DNA of 64,000 nt from Immersiella caudata (GCA_030512335.1 JAULSU010000002.1:3596001-3660000); one strand, 5' to 3'. Numbered from the stretch's first letter, positions 13,091 through 24,176 are shown. Notes: generated by a model not told the origin, from the sequence alone. A program made the numbers and translations.

Positions 13091-15304
13091 TCAACCAAGT
13101 AACAAATCCCACAAGGCATCCCTCTCCAAAAACTCATGATGAATGATGTTCACCAACCACGCATCTCCTCTAATCGACTCGAGCAACTTCTCACTCTCCG
13201 ACCCCTTTCCATACACCTTAGCCCACTCTCCCCAGATCCCAAACGCCTCCTCGCTCCATGCCCTGAAGCTGACCTCCTCAATAATTGTAGGCGTGACAAT
13301 CTCCTTGCCCGGGAACACGCCCCACGTCACAGCGTTGGTGCTGGGCTCGCGCAGTACTGGTCGCCCCTGGGCGTCAAGGGACGGCCCACTCTCCGCCGCG
13401 ATCGAATCTGAGCTGATGAAGTCGCCCACCGTGTTGGTCGCAAAGAAGCAAATGGTATCGCGCATTTCGGGACGCCGGAGCTTCTCAAGGAGGATCTTCC
13501 AATCGGCAGAAGGGATAAAGAACTCTACAAAAGCCTTCTGGAAGACGAAGCCATTTTGTGGGCCCCATCCAAACGTGGGGTCACTGGCTCGCAGACCGTT
13601 GACCGCCGGTTGCGAGGCGAGCGACCACCAACCTTTAGAGTTCAGGCGGATGAGCGGCGCCTTGATGGTGTCCGTCTCAGCGTTGAAACCCTCCTCGCTC
13701 CATGGGATGGCCGAAAGCTCGCCCTGGAGGTGGCGGATGAAAATGTTGTTGATGTCCTCGGGTTTTGTCGGGGTCCCCCATAATTGGAGGGCCTGCGCAA
13801 CCGTGACGTGCAGACTCACGCCGTAGCCATCAATCTGTCCGTAGGCGGGCGACCTGGCGTCTCCCCACCGGCCGTTGGGGAAGTCGTCCCATGTTGCTTC
13901 GCGACCTAGTACGCCTTCGCCCTCGGAGATGGCAAGTGTGTTGGCCCTGGTGTTGACTGGCTCAGCCGGGACGCTAGCCTCAAGAGCTGTTGCTTCGTAG
14001 TCGGGGTGCGATGCTGGCCTACCCGAGACGATGACGCGGTTTCTGGGATCGGAGCCGACCGACGACTTTCGCCTCTCCTGATCCTGTATCGACTGAAGGG
14101 GGGTAGATCCGTTGACCTGCAGTGTTGGGGGGACCGGAATAGCCAGAGTTGCTTCTGCGAGTTCTGGAGTGCCTGGGGGGATCATGCCCGTTTTCTCTAG
14201 GATGAAGGAAACCGACTTTTCCAGGTTCAAAGTGTAAAAGTGAAAGCCCTTGGGGCCCGGCGTCCTGCTCTTGATCTCCTTGACTTGTTCGACGAGCTCG
14301 CTGATAATTTCCACCCCGACTGCCTTCACTTTCTCGTCATCGCCCTTCGCTGCGTCCAGACGTGCCATTAGGGCTTCTGGCATCTTCGCGTGGCTGAGCT
14401 TCGTCGTCCTCTTGATCATTTGGTACCCCTGAATGGGCATGAGACCCGGGAGGATGGGAATGTCTTTGAACGCTCCACTTGGATGTTGGCGCAGCGTTGT
14501 CTCAAAGTCTTCGTACGCCTCAATATCGAAAAACAGTTGTGTCATAATAAAGTCGGCCCCAGCCTGTGTCTTCTCCACAAGATAGGGCAGATCATGCTCG
14601 AGGCTTTGTCCAAGGGGATGGCTTTCGTCTGCATGACCCTCCGGATAGGCCGCCACACCAATGCAAAAGTAGTCACCGTGTGTTTTCCTGATGTAGCGTA
14701 CCAGGTCGATGGCATAGGCAAAGTCCTCCTCCTCGCTTCTCTCCGGCTCGTCCGTGGTTCGGTACTCAGCTCTCCTGGGAGGGTCGCCCCTGAGGGCCAA
14801 AATATTGCGGATGCCGAGCGCTTTTGCGTCTTCGAGGGCCTTGTCGATCAGCTGGCGGCTCATGTTGGTGCAAGTGAGATGGAGACATGTTGTCAGGCCC
14901 AATTCTCTCTGACAGATCTCGGCCAACTCGAGTGACTTGGTGGCAGTTGAGCCGCCAGCACCCCAGGTGACATTCACAAAGAGCGGGCGCAATGCCCTCG
15001 CCATCCGGTCGAGCCGATCTCGGAGGTTGGAGAAGCCCATGGCCGTCTTGGGCGGGAAGAACTCGAGCGAGAAGTAGGTGGCGCCGGCGGGCAACGCCGC
15101 CAGCTTGTCTGTGATTCTCTCCATGGCGTAATCCTGGACGCTCAGAGCCGAAAATTCGTCCGAGAGGTACTTCTCCCTATACGTAGCAGGCCTCGCGAAG
15201 TCTTCTACGCTGGTTGCCCAACGGGCAGATGCGGGCGGCGCAGAGGAGTATGGCTCTCTTTCCGGCACGGGGGCCGCGTGGTGGGAAGACGATACCGTCG
15301 GCAT
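13091..15304 (-). CDS. MET12: Methylenetetrahydrofolate reductase, Met12 type
   Basis: One uninterrupted frame. It opens at 15418, but the ATG at 15304 (MPTVSSSHH) is the likelier start, giving 737 residues; the 38 extra upstream residues are not conserved-looking. The enzyme reduces 5,10-methylene-THF to 5-methyl-THF with NAD(P)H, feeding methionine synthesis in the cytosol. The N-terminal catalytic barrel shows the family signatures FSLEFFPPKT, VTWGAGGS, LHLTCTNM, ILALRGDPP and GVAAYPEGH, then LPGLMPIQGY and GFHFYTLNLEK. The C-terminal half is the eukaryotic regulatory (S-adenosylmethionine-responsive) domain, with GREATWDDFPNGRWGD, GWGPQNGFVFQKAFVE and VTWGVFPGKE. Both the barrel motifs and the regulatory domain read more like yeast Met12 than Met13. 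A disordered linker lies between the domains. A second reductase of Met13 type would be expected elsewhere in the genome. Confidence 0.95.
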   Translation of the reverse strand: MPTVSSSHHAAPVPEREPYSSAPPASARWATSVEDFARPATYREKYLSDEFSALSVQDYAMERITDKLAALPAGATYFSLEFFPPKTAMGFSNLRDRLDRMARALRPLFVNVTWGAGGSTATKSLELAEICQRELGLTTCLHLTCTNMSRQLIDKALEDAKALGIRNILALRGDPPRRAEYRTTDEPERSEEEDFAYAIDLVRYIRKTHGDYFCIGVAAYPEGHADESHPLGQSLEHDLPYLVEKTQAGADFIMTQLFFDIEAYEDFETTLRQHPSGAFKDIPILPGLMPIQGYQMIKRTTKLSHAKMPEALMARLDAAKGDDEKVKAVGVEIISELVEQVKEIKSRTPGPKGFHFYTLNLEKSVSFILEKTGMIPPGTPELAEATLAIPVPPTLQVNGSTPLQSIQDQERRKSSVGSDPRNRVIVSGRPASHPDYEATALEASVPAEPVNTRANTLAISEGEGVLGREATWDDFPNGRWGDARSPAYGQIDGYGVSLHVTVAQALQLWGTPTKPEDINNIFIRHLQGELSAIPWSEEGFNAETDTIKAPLIRLNSKGWWSLASQPAVNGLRASDPTFGWGPQNGFVFQKAFVEFFIPSADWKILLEKLRRPEMRDTICFFATNTVGDFISSDSIAAESGPSLDAQGRPVLREPSTNAVTWGVFPGKEIVTPTIIEEVSFRAWSEEAFGIWGEWAKVYGKGSESEKLLESIRGDAWLVNIIHHEFLERDALWDLLLG

Positions 15305-17387
15305 GGTAATATGGGGAGCGCGCGGCTGTGGCTGGCCCCTTATACTGTTCGAGTCTAACGCTGGTTCGTGTTTGTCGGGGAGCGATGCACTGGATTGCAC
15401 TGTGCAGTTTTGCAGCACTCTAACCCCACCTTCTTTTTACGTAGGTGACGCGATTGGCGTGGGGATGATAAGATCGCTGGGTTCTCGGTGCGGGGCAAAA
15501 GTGTGGAGCAGGGCAGATTCTTCTCTTTCAGGGCACCTGCCGACACGCTGCAGCGCATACCCGTTTCGTTCGACAGCCGCTGCCTTATTGGCGAGCCATG
15601 GGTCAGCTGCCGTGACCGGCTGGGAAAACGTGCCTTCGGATGCTGTCTTTTTGCACCCAGGAGAAAATACTTGGACCCGGTGACAGCTTACCCCCACACC
15701 CGAGCCGTCAAGCCGGTGAATCAAGGGACTCCGGGATTGGTGTCAACTGCCATCGCGCGAAGTTCTCCCGCGCCGGGATTTCAGTCTGCAAGGTGCAAAC
15801 AAGCCTGTAGTTGGCCGATGTTTGGGCCGCAGGTATCCGTGTCGAGGACAAACGCAAGACGAAGGAATAATTCGTCAACCCATAAGCGATGAGGCCCGAG
15901 ACAGCACGTAGCCGTGCTTTGAAGAAAAAGATGCATCTCACAAAATCTCTTTATACTTTCTATCTCGAAATACGACATCTCGCCGAGGATGCAAGATGGC
16001 ATGAAGTTTTGAGATCAAGTAACTAGCAGCATGCTGGATAGCAAACCCACTCTTCAGCCATGTCGGTGGTTCTGATGGCAGGCGTTTCTTTCACGTGTGC
16101 CAAGGCGAGCTACAGATGGGCTCTCCGGGAAGATCTTCTAGAAGGATAGAAGACGGCGCAATGGATGGAGAAACATCTGCGGCGCCATAGGGGTTAGCCC
16201 TTGAGACTGACAAGGTTGTAAATATGCAGTGGCAACTCAAGGGGCTCAGATTTATAGCCACGTTTTCCTCATGCTCAACTCATGAAGTGGGAACCGTCGA
16301 AGCCGGTGAGGGATAGGAGGCTCCATCATTGCTGAGTCGGCTTACCAGATTGTTACACGTCATCAAAGCAGAAGCAAGAGGGAATAAAAAGATACGCGGA
16401 GACTCACACATTGGTGTGCTGGCACAAGGTGCGGCGCCTATCCATCCAAGGGGTCTCACGCACAACGCAGTCTAAGATGCTGTGGGTAAGGGTAGGTAAT
16501 ATGTCCGAATCTTGCTTCAGGTCATCACCGCATCATGGACGCCGCGCAAATGGGGCACTCGTGATGATGGTTTTAAGCAAGGGCATAGAGGAGTCAATCT
16601 CGACACACGACGACTCGGCCAGCAGCGTGGAGGGCAGCGCTGGGCGATGATAAATGTTTTTGTGGTCTGGTTTTGTTGTATCAAAAGAGATAGAAAGTGA
16701 AGCAGCCGCCAAAAATTCCTACTTGTACCCGTTTACGGCTAAGATTCTGCCGGCGTTCACCGCCCGACTTCCCGTGGCTTCGAGGCTTGCCACTGGCTGG
16801 TCGGCGGGTTAGCTCTGGCGATTCCCTGCAGCAGAAGTGTGGTGCGGCCAGTCATAGGTGACTTTGGTGGAGCCGAAAGCTAGGGACCCGCCCGTGGCTC
16901 ACAGCGCTGGGGCCATTGCGGTCAAAGATTTGTCTTTTTCACGATTGAATCGACGTCGCAGAAACCTCCCCATCTCGCCATTCTTCCCGTGAAAACGCCC
17001 AGCAACCCCGATTCCCTCCCCGCAGCCCAATTCCGACCAGAGCTTAGCCGATATTTCGTCTTAGAAGCCATCGCACAACCCCATCAACGTCGCAAAGACC
17101 CCGACTTTTTTTTTGAAAGTGAAACCTCCCGCCGTGTGCCGCATACCCTCGCCCCGAGCTTCCTGACATCATCCGCACGCTCGCCAGCTTGACCCTCGAA
17201 GTTGTTCCCACCGAGTCCGACGCCTGTGCCAACACCCGTACGCTGTCTCTCCCGGTTGTCCACGCCGATCCATCTCCGTATACAAGACCCTCTCCGAGAT
17301 TCCGTCGTCCGCTCGTTGGTGCAGCACCGACCGGGTTACACTCGTTCGTAAATCCCTTTTACCGAGGTTCACGGTTCCGACTTCTTC
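15305..17387. other. Divergent promoter region between MET12 and eIF4E gene
   Basis: No gene supported. It serves as upstream region for two divergent genes. A TCACGTG E-box-like motif occurs at 16091-16097. This is the core bound by Cbf1/bHLH factors at sulfur-metabolism genes in yeast, but a single copy about 790 bases from the reductase start is weak evidence. The last 400 bases before 17388 are C+T rich and are probably the leader of the eIF4E gene. Confidence 0.4.
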
Positions 17388-18603
17388 ATGGATAATCTAT
17401 GGAGTCGCCGTTCCAAGTAAGTGCTTTTCTCGTCCGAGACATCTTTGGAGCAACGGGGGGGAGGGGTTTGCTGATGCTAACCTGCCCGCACCCGCAGCAC
17501 GAGCAGCCTCACACTCAAAACGTCCGGCCAGGGCGACAGTCCCTCGGGGCGCAATGCAACATTTTCTAAGCGATTCGGTGGTGACAGCTCTTCGCACGGA
17601 AAGTCCAATCCTTTCAATTCCACAACCACACCAGGCGGCGCACTTGCGTCGCCGACAGGTGGGGCCTCGAGCGCCTTTGGCCTGGGCTCGGGTGCCTTTG
17701 CCTCGTTCGGCAGCACGTCGGCAAAGACGCCCAAATCCCCTGGGAATCCCTTCGAGGCCTCGCTGGGCTCTGCCGCCAAGACACCCTCGGCTGAGAAATC
17801 CGCGCGGGATGGTGGCTTGGGTAGCAAGGTGATCGGTAAGCCGACGTCGAAAGACTCGTTGGCGGACTCGAGCAGGACTGCTGCGGGGTCTTCGTCGGCA
17901 GTGTCAGCGGCCGTACTGAGCCACCAGCTCCGCAACAGCTGGGTGTTCTGGTTTCGTCCGCCCATTTCCAAGGCTAATGGCTTCATCGAATATGAGAAGA
18001 CGTTGCACCCGATCGCCTCGTGTGATTCAGCGGAGGACTTCTTTGCGGTGTACCAACACCTGAAGCGACCCTCTGCACTGCCTTTGGTATCCGACTACCA
18101 CCTATTCAAGAAAGGAATCCGTCCAATATGGGAGGATGAGGAAAACAAAAACGGAGGAAAGTGGATCGTGCGCCTGAGGAAGGGCGTTGCAGACCGGTAC
18201 TGGGAGGACCTCCTACTCGCCATTATTGGTGACCAGTTCAGTGAGGCCAGTGAGGAGGTGTGCGGTGTTGTGCTGAGTGTCAGAAATGGGGAGGACATTA
18301 TCAGCATTTGGGCCCGATCCGAAGGACAACGGGTTCTCAAGATTCGGTAGGGCATCCTCATGACCTCGATTGCGTGTGCCCATTGCTGACTGACGAGCTA
18401 GTGAAACTTTGAAGCGGGTTTTGTCGTTCCCTCCGGACACGAAGCTTGAATGGAAGAGCCACGACTCTAGCATCCAGCAACGTACCGCCATTGAGGAGTC
18501 TCGGCGCGAGAAGGCCAACAGCCACCACCACGGCGAGAAGCGGTCTTCCAAGCAGCACCATAACCAGTCATCCGACGACCAAAAGAGCGCACTCAACACG
18601 TAG
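17388..18603 (+). CDS. eIF4E-family cap-binding protein with long N-terminal extension
   Basis: Three exons (17388-17416, 17498-18346, 18402-18603) give 359 residues; the first exon carries only MDNLWSRRSN. Residues up to about 145 form a Ser/Gly/Thr/Ala-rich disordered extension. The eIF4E fold runs from about 150 to 305: SHQLRNSWVFWFRPP, DFFAVYQHLKRPS, KGIRPIWEDEENKNGGKW, RYWEDLLLAIIGDQF, VCGVVLSVR and DIISIWARS. The Trp/Glu of the PIWEDE cap-binding loop and the Trp of ISIWAR are present. The first cap-stacking Trp is not visible, and the dorsal FW of FWALY reads FF. The C-terminus is a charged His/Ser-rich tail. These features fit the class II (4EHP-like) translational repressors better than the general initiation factor eIF4E1. 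Family membership is clear; the class is an inference. Confidence 0.9.
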
Positions 18604-19366
18604 GTCGAGTTGATTGCCTCCTGCCCTGACACTCCGCCTCAGTATTGGGCTTGGAAGTCCTCCCTCAGCGATATCAGCGAAACATAGCAGAAGACACGCT
18701 ATTTGCCTCAAAACAGGAAGCACAGGCTAATCCAACCCCTTGTTTCTTCCTAATATGTACAATTATCGGCCAGCAAGCATGAAGTGAAGAATTTCCAGCA
18801 CCTCCCGAGTGGACCACCCCCCGGCGGTCTATTTGTCTTGTCTTCAGACAAAACTCTCGGTCTGTTTTGGGCGTTGATGTACTCTTTTATTTTGTGACTC
18901 AGCGACATCTTGGGGGCGGTTTGGGTTGGGAGGAAAGCGAGATTCCCATGTTTTTGAGTTTTGGGCGGGCGGTGGAAATGGGAATATCACTGGGAGGCGG
19001 GCATCATGAATCTGGGTTCGGCTTTTGAGATTTTTGTGTGCAGCTTGCGTCTTGCGGATTGGACTGAGAGACATCGGTGCTTCTTGCATGTAACTGTAGT
19101 CTGTAGCTATACGGTAACTCAGAAAACCTCTGTTTGCCTTGCTTCATTCTGGCTCGACGAGTCGAGATGGGGCTGAGGTTGAGGCAGAAGCAATTGTGGT
19201 GGTGGTGGTACGTTTACCATTCACACAACAATCAATAAGTCGAACATCTTTGGTTTGTGATTTTTACGTAGCGCTCCACTCCAGCAACTGGCTTCTCCTG
19301 GGCCTACTGAAAGGGCGGCCTGATGATCGAACTACTTCCTGGTATCAACTCCGCACACATGGCCCC
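18604..19366. other. Convergent 3' region between eIF4E and SAD1 genes
   Basis: The two flanking genes end toward each other here. A short GTGGTGGTGGTGG microsatellite lies at about 19196-19208. No coding region is supported. Confidence 0.5.
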
Positions 19367-21025
19367 TCAAGCCTTCCCTTTCCCTTTCCCCGGTGGCCCT
19401 CTCCTCCTCTCCCACACCTGTAGATATGTTTCACCGAGGTACAGCAACTCGCTCCGAATCTTATCTACAAACAGATCCTGTGCTACCACCCACTCGTCTG
19501 ACGCCTTGTTCAGCAGTTGCACCTTCCACGTCTTGCGCTCCTCACCGCTATCAGCAACGTCATCTTTGGCACGGACAGCTTCGTGAACCACGTTGGCGAC
19601 GAGGTCATAAAGAATAGGTTCGCCCGGTGGGTGCTGCGCCGGGTCGGGCTCGACGTAGGGTGATAGGTCGAGATTTTGAGCGTCAAAAGTGACGATTGTG
19701 GGATTCCGCTCGGAAACAAACTTGTTCTTGCTGAAGCGTTTAACGTGGAACACCAGGAAGGGAGGAAGGGGATGCACGAGACGGTAGCGCCTGCGCTGGG
19801 CGTTGAGCTCCTGTGCAGTGACGCCGTTGTATTTTGAGAGGATGGTGGTGAGCGGGACTTGGGGGATGATGTTGCGCTCCAGCTCGTCTTGGAAGAGCGG
19901 CGCGGCGGGAAGGTCGAGGGTAAGGAGGAGGAAGCGGTTGATGTCGACTTTGACTTCGGCGGCTTCTTCGAAGCGCAGGCGGTCTGAGGCGTCGGCTTTG
20001 GCGGTGATCGCTTGGGACTCGACCTTAAGCTTGCCTTGGAAGACACGCTGGATCATGGACGAGCCGGGCTTGGTTTTGCTGCCGCCTAGGCCGAGGTGAA
20101 GGTGGTTGAGGAACCACGAGAGGAACTCGACGGGATCGGATTGCGCGGTGAGTGTGAAGCGCTTGTTGGAACGGAGTGAGATTTCTTGGAGGAGCTCGTG
20201 GGGTGAGACGTGGGATTTGAAGGCGCGGGGGTTCCAGATCTTGCGGAAGAGGATGGAGGTGCGCTTGACGAGTTCAGGGGCACTGTTGAAGTCCTCGAGG
20301 AGGAAGTAGTTTCGTAGTGGCGCCACGTGGGAGAGGGATTGTACAATGACGTTGAGATAGTCGTTTTCCTTGATGTTGTTCATACCCACGAACCCAGGCG
20401 CGTACTCCTTGCCGGCGAGCGTCATTGCTGTCCGTGGCCGGCGGTCGAACTCAATAACCTCCTGGCGCGTGTACCTTGGGTCCGACACATATTTGATGTC
20501 ATCCAGCGACTTGCTCTTGACTTCGTAGCCCTCAGGTAGCACATAGACCTTCTGCGTGCCCATGTTGATGAAGACGTGGTGATTTTCGTCTAGCGCATGG
20601 AAGTAGGCATGCGACTTGGGGCCGCGACCCTGAAAATACTTGCCGCATACTAGGCAGGCATAGACGTTTATATTGGATAGGCTGATGGAGCAGAGCTTCT
20701 CGAAGTCGAAATCGAGCACGTTGCGATCGATGGTGTCGAGGTAGAGGTCGCCGTACCCTTCAGTGGGCGCTGATTGCCGGATTGGCGCCTTCTCTTCAAT
20801 CTCGCCCTCTTCGCTGAACCCGTCATCTTCCCCGCTCTCCTCCCTTGTCCCATTTTTTCGAGGTTCCCCACGACTATCACCCCCGTTTTCGTAGGCGCTT
20901 GTTGGTGTCAGGCTCTTGTTGTAGTCGTCTATCCTTGATCTTTTGGAGGCAGGTGAATCTCGATCCAGTAGCTCGTCGAGCGCCTCGGACGCCTGCCGTT
21001 TGGACATGTCGCCAGTCAGCTTCAA
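19367..21025 (-). CDS. SAD1: U4/U6.U5 tri-snRNP protein Sad1/USP39 (inactive ubiquitin protease fold)
   Basis: A single-exon frame of 552 residues; an in-frame ATG at 21007 (MSKRQAS) is an alternative start. The N-terminus is charged and disordered with a basic cluster. It is followed by a zinc-finger ubiquitin-binding (ZnF-UBP) domain (about 110-170: YACLVCGKYFQGRG, with the following His pairs SHAYFH and ENHH), then a USP-fold domain. At the place of the catalytic Cys the sequence reads MNNIKENDYLNVIVQSL, with Asp where active proteases have Cys. The usual catalytic His segment (GHYTAY) is also missing near LVANVVHEAV. This is the hallmark of Sad1/USP39, which joins U4/U6 and U5 snRNPs into the tri-snRNP during splicing and is not a protease. 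The C-terminus ends in a Lys/Gly-rich tail. The next gene on the same strand (UTP13) is also an RNA-processing gene, spaced by about 430 bases. Confidence 0.95.
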   Translation of the reverse strand: MKLTGDMSKRQASEALDELLDRDSPASKRSRIDDYNKSLTPTSAYENGGDSRGEPRKNGTREESGEDDGFSEEGEIEEKAPIRQSAPTEGYGDLYLDTIDRNVLDFDFEKLCSISLSNINVYACLVCGKYFQGRGPKSHAYFHALDENHHVFINMGTQKVYVLPEGYEVKSKSLDDIKYVSDPRYTRQEVIEFDRRPRTAMTLAGKEYAPGFVGMNNIKENDYLNVIVQSLSHVAPLRNYFLLEDFNSAPELVKRTSILFRKIWNPRAFKSHVSPHELLQEISLRSNKRFTLTAQSDPVEFLSWFLNHLHLGLGGSKTKPGSSMIQRVFQGKLKVESQAITAKADASDRLRFEEAAEVKVDINRFLLLTLDLPAAPLFQDELERNIIPQVPLTTILSKYNGVTAQELNAQRRRYRLVHPLPPFLVFHVKRFSKNKFVSERNPTIVTFDAQNLDLSPYVEPDPAQHPPGEPILYDLVANVVHEAVRAKDDVADSGEERKTWKVQLLNKASDEWVVAQDLFVDKIRSELLYLGETYLQVWERRRGPPGKGKGKA

Positions 21026-21455
21026 AAGTCTCCGAGTGAAGCTAAAAACTCCTCTGTGGCCTCTGATCGGGGCGCGTTCGAACTCGAGCTGGGGCAGTTG
21101 GTTCCAAACCGCGGTGAGGCGACAACTTTATTAGGTTGCTCTCGTTTTTGGTCGGCGCAAGCAAGGGCCTCAACGCGAATGTTGTGCAACGGCGGAACAG
21201 CCAGCCCCACTAAAAAGTTGGAGCTCCAAAAACATGGCTTGGCACGGCCGACGTACACACGCCGAGATGCTCTCCGTGTGCAAAGTCAGTGAGCATACTG
21301 CCGGCATTTCACATATCTTGGATGAATTAACTCAGCATATTTCAACCAGTCTTGCCATTGGCTCAAGTACTGCTGTATAACAACACACATGCCATTTCCC
21401 CCTATCCAGCCCAGGCCTCAGCAGGCTGTGATGCGCCAAGTTTTCGTTTCCGTAT
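21026..21455. other. Spacer between SAD1 and UTP13 (same strand)
   Basis: This is the promoter of SAD1 and the 3' end of UTP13. No gene is seen. Confidence 0.5.
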
Positions 21456-24176
21456 CTACCTCGCCTCCGACATCACAACATCCTGTACACCTGAAGGCAG
21501 AGATAGGCTGTCCATCTCGTGCAGCGTGTACTCCACCAAGTAACTTTCATCGACAAGCTCTTCCGTCCTCTTGTAGTGCCTCTCGGTATACACTTTGAGA
21601 GCATTCAGAACCTCCTTGAGACTCTTTTGTCCTTTAGCCCCCTTGACTGACAGGTGCGAGAACTTGGATGCTGGGTAGGTCTTCACCAGTGCCGACAGAA
21701 TTCGCTGTGCCACTGGCGCCGTCCTGGCGTTGGTGTTCCAATCTCGCAACCTCAGAAGAAGGAGGAATAGCTGTTCGTCCGAAAGGGTAGCGAGGACTTG
21801 GTCCACTGCCTTGATCCCGGAGATGCTCCCTTCTTCGGGTGTAGCTGTTGTGACAACATTGGTGAATAGGTTAAGAAGTCTGGCGGGGTGGTTCAGTTGG
21901 AGCGCTAGAACAATGGCATCACGGTAGGCGCCGGCGTGGATGTAGTTTTCGAGCTCCTGTTCTTGTTCAACCAGCTTAAAAGCTGCTGCTGTTGCCGCAA
22001 CCTGGGTTTCCGCTGTTGTATCTTTCCAAAATGTCACCTTTGAGTCGCTGCCACCAGACACAAGCATGTTGGTTTTTGGGTGAACGGCGAGAGTCCACAG
22101 CCGGTCCTCGTGGTTGTCCAGGGTGCAGTCAGTTTCGCCTAGGTTCGCATCCCACACCTTGACCAAACTGTCAGCTCCAGCTGAAGCGAACTGGACAGAC
22201 TTCTTAGACTTATCGTCGCTGGGAATGTTCAACCAAACGACTTTGAGCACGTTATGGGAGTGGCCCTCAAACGTCCTAATACACGTGTAATCAGACAAGC
22301 TCCAGAGCTTGATCGTCTTGTCGCCGCTTCCGGTCAGAATAACACCCTTTCCAGACACGGAACCCTGCTCGCCTTGAATAGCGGGCGTACTCTGCGGGGA
22401 GAACCTGACTGTCCAAACGCCCCTCTTGTGGCCTTTCAGGATACCCTGCACTTCTAGCTTTTCGACATCCCAGATCTTCACCGTCTTGTCCTGTGACGCC
22501 GAGGCAAATAATTTACCGGAGGGGTTGACATCTAGTGCGTTGATATCCTTCTCGTGGGCCAATCTTCGAAGTCCAGAAGAGACATCCGCTTTTTGTGATG
22601 GTCGTGGGATCAGCCGTTTTTGGACAAACCTATCCTGTGATCCACTGATCAGGAATGCCGGCGGATGGTCCAGCGGGTTTTTGTAAGCGTCTGAGTCCAC
22701 TTGTGGCACTGTTTTTGGGAGAGCCACCGCACCGACTGATTCGATGTGCCCAGTAAAGACTGCGTAGCATGTGTAGGAGTTGTTTGCGGGGTCCACGAGC
22801 CAAAGGCGCGCCGTGTTGTCTTTTGCACCGCTGGCGACCCAATGCCCTGACCAGTCGACATCCAGAGACATCACGATGTCTTCGTGCCCTCTCAACAGAG
22901 CAAAATCGTGACCAAAATACGCTGCATCGTCTTCCGCAGTGGCTTGGGCCGGGGTTTCAGCTACGGACACCAATCTGATATCTTCGGAGTTGGTTGCGAG
23001 AGCCACAACTGATTGGTCGGGGAGCAGGTAAGCAAGGTCCAAAATCTCATCATGGGTGCCCGAGATTCGTCTGAACGGCTCCATAAGCTCCGCTTTTTGA
23101 GCCTTCAGGTCGGCAGGGGAGGGTATGCGGTAGAAAGCAAGTGTAAAGTCGGACTGCGCACACAGAATCAAGGATTTTTGGGGTAGAGAAATTGCGGACA
23201 AGATCGATTCGGCCTCGGACTTGGCCTCTTGTTTCGCTGTGAGCTCCTGGCGGGTGGCAGTATCCCATAGCTTCAGCAGACCGCTTGTGCCCGCCGAGTA
23301 CATGACATCCCCATTGTTGAGGAATCCAACCGCCTCCACCGATTCGTGCCGAAGCATCGTCGTCCCAATCCACACTCCGTCCTTCAGAAACCACAATGTC
23401 ATGGTTTTGTCTCTGCTACCACTCAAGAGGGCGTCATGCTCGGGTGAGTAGGCCAGACTTTGAACATTGGACTCGTGTGCCTCCTTTTTCCTCTTCGCGT
23501 CGGCATAAATTGGTGAGGTGATGCGCTTTTTGAGGTCGAAAACTCGGATCTTGCCATCCTGTGTACCGTATGCGAGCCGAAACTGGGCCCCCGAATGGTC
23601 GTCTTGAGGTTCACCATTTTGAACTTTTCCTGACTTTTTCCCGGACTTGCGCACAGCAGTGCTCCCACTCCTCCCTGTTGCGGCGATCTCGAAGAAATGC
23701 AGGGCCGAAATCAGGACGCCGGGGCCGCTGACCGCGTGCGTGACGTAGCCTCCAACAATATCCCAAATCTTGATGGCGCCGTCGGCGGCACCAGTAGCCA
23801 GCAGGGTGCTTGTCTTGTCGACTGCAAGCACGACCACGGGGGTGGCATGAGGCTTCGACGTCCGAACTAGGGTGGTCTCGACCGAGTCGAAAGCTGGCGA
23901 GACCTTGAGGGAGTAGATGCGCATCGTCAGAGACCGCGAGCAAACAATCCAGTGCGACGCAGAGGGCGTAATCGTAAGTGTCGAGATTGGCTCGCCATCG
24001 CCCTCGATTTCGACAAGCTGCCGACCTGTCGCAAGCTCGGTGAGAACTGCATTTTCGCCCAAGGTTGAGGCCAATATCCTTGCGCCATTGTCCAGCGCAA
24101 CAGAACCACCTGTGTAGACGGGTTGAATAACATTGTTGACCTCGAAGGTCGTCTTGGGGGTCTGTCGTGCGGCCAT
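21456..24176 (-). CDS. UTP13: U3 snoRNP/small-subunit processome WD40 protein Utp13
   Basis: One exon. The frame opens at 24257, but the internal ATG at 24176 (MAARQTPKTTF) is the more natural start, giving 906 residues. About a dozen WD40 repeats fill residues 40-750 and form two propellers. Visible repeat ends include AADGAIKIWDI, SRDKTMTLWFL, AGTSGLLKLWDT, AKDNTARLWLV, SASQDKTVKIWDV, GSGDKTIKLWSL, AGADSLVKVWDA and GGSDSKVTFWKD. The remaining residues form the helical Utp13 C-terminal domain (EQEQELENYIHAGAYRDAIV through LNLFTNVV). The protein belongs to the UTP-B subcomplex, which binds pre-18S rRNA and U3 snoRNP in the nucleolus. A Lys-rich insert (RKSGKKSGKVQ) sits in the first propeller. 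Propeller pattern plus the C-terminal domain separate it from Utp12 and Pwp2. Confidence 0.94.
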   Translation of the reverse strand: MAARQTPKTTFEVNNVIQPVYTGGSVALDNGARILASTLGENAVLTELATGRQLVEIEGDGEPISTLTITPSASHWIVCSRSLTMRIYSLKVSPAFDSVETTLVRTSKPHATPVVVLAVDKTSTLLATGAADGAIKIWDIVGGYVTHAVSGPGVLISALHFFEIAATGRSGSTAVRKSGKKSGKVQNGEPQDDHSGAQFRLAYGTQDGKIRVFDLKKRITSPIYADAKRKKEAHESNVQSLAYSPEHDALLSGSRDKTMTLWFLKDGVWIGTTMLRHESVEAVGFLNNGDVMYSAGTSGLLKLWDTATRQELTAKQEAKSEAESILSAISLPQKSLILCAQSDFTLAFYRIPSPADLKAQKAELMEPFRRISGTHDEILDLAYLLPDQSVVALATNSEDIRLVSVAETPAQATAEDDAAYFGHDFALLRGHEDIVMSLDVDWSGHWVASGAKDNTARLWLVDPANNSYTCYAVFTGHIESVGAVALPKTVPQVDSDAYKNPLDHPPAFLISGSQDRFVQKRLIPRPSQKADVSSGLRRLAHEKDINALDVNPSGKLFASASQDKTVKIWDVEKLEVQGILKGHKRGVWTVRFSPQSTPAIQGEQGSVSGKGVILTGSGDKTIKLWSLSDYTCIRTFEGHSHNVLKVVWLNIPSDDKSKKSVQFASAGADSLVKVWDANLGETDCTLDNHEDRLWTLAVHPKTNMLVSGGSDSKVTFWKDTTAETQVAATAAAFKLVEQEQELENYIHAGAYRDAIVLALQLNHPARLLNLFTNVVTTATPEEGSISGIKAVDQVLATLSDEQLFLLLLRLRDWNTNARTAPVAQRILSALVKTYPASKFSHLSVKGAKGQKSLKEVLNALKVYTERHYKRTEELVDESYLVEYTLHEMDSLSLPSGVQDVVMSEAR

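Noticed and set aside
13143..13826. 227-codon plus-strand frame antisense to MET12
   Set aside because: Shadow of the conserved reductase coding sequence.
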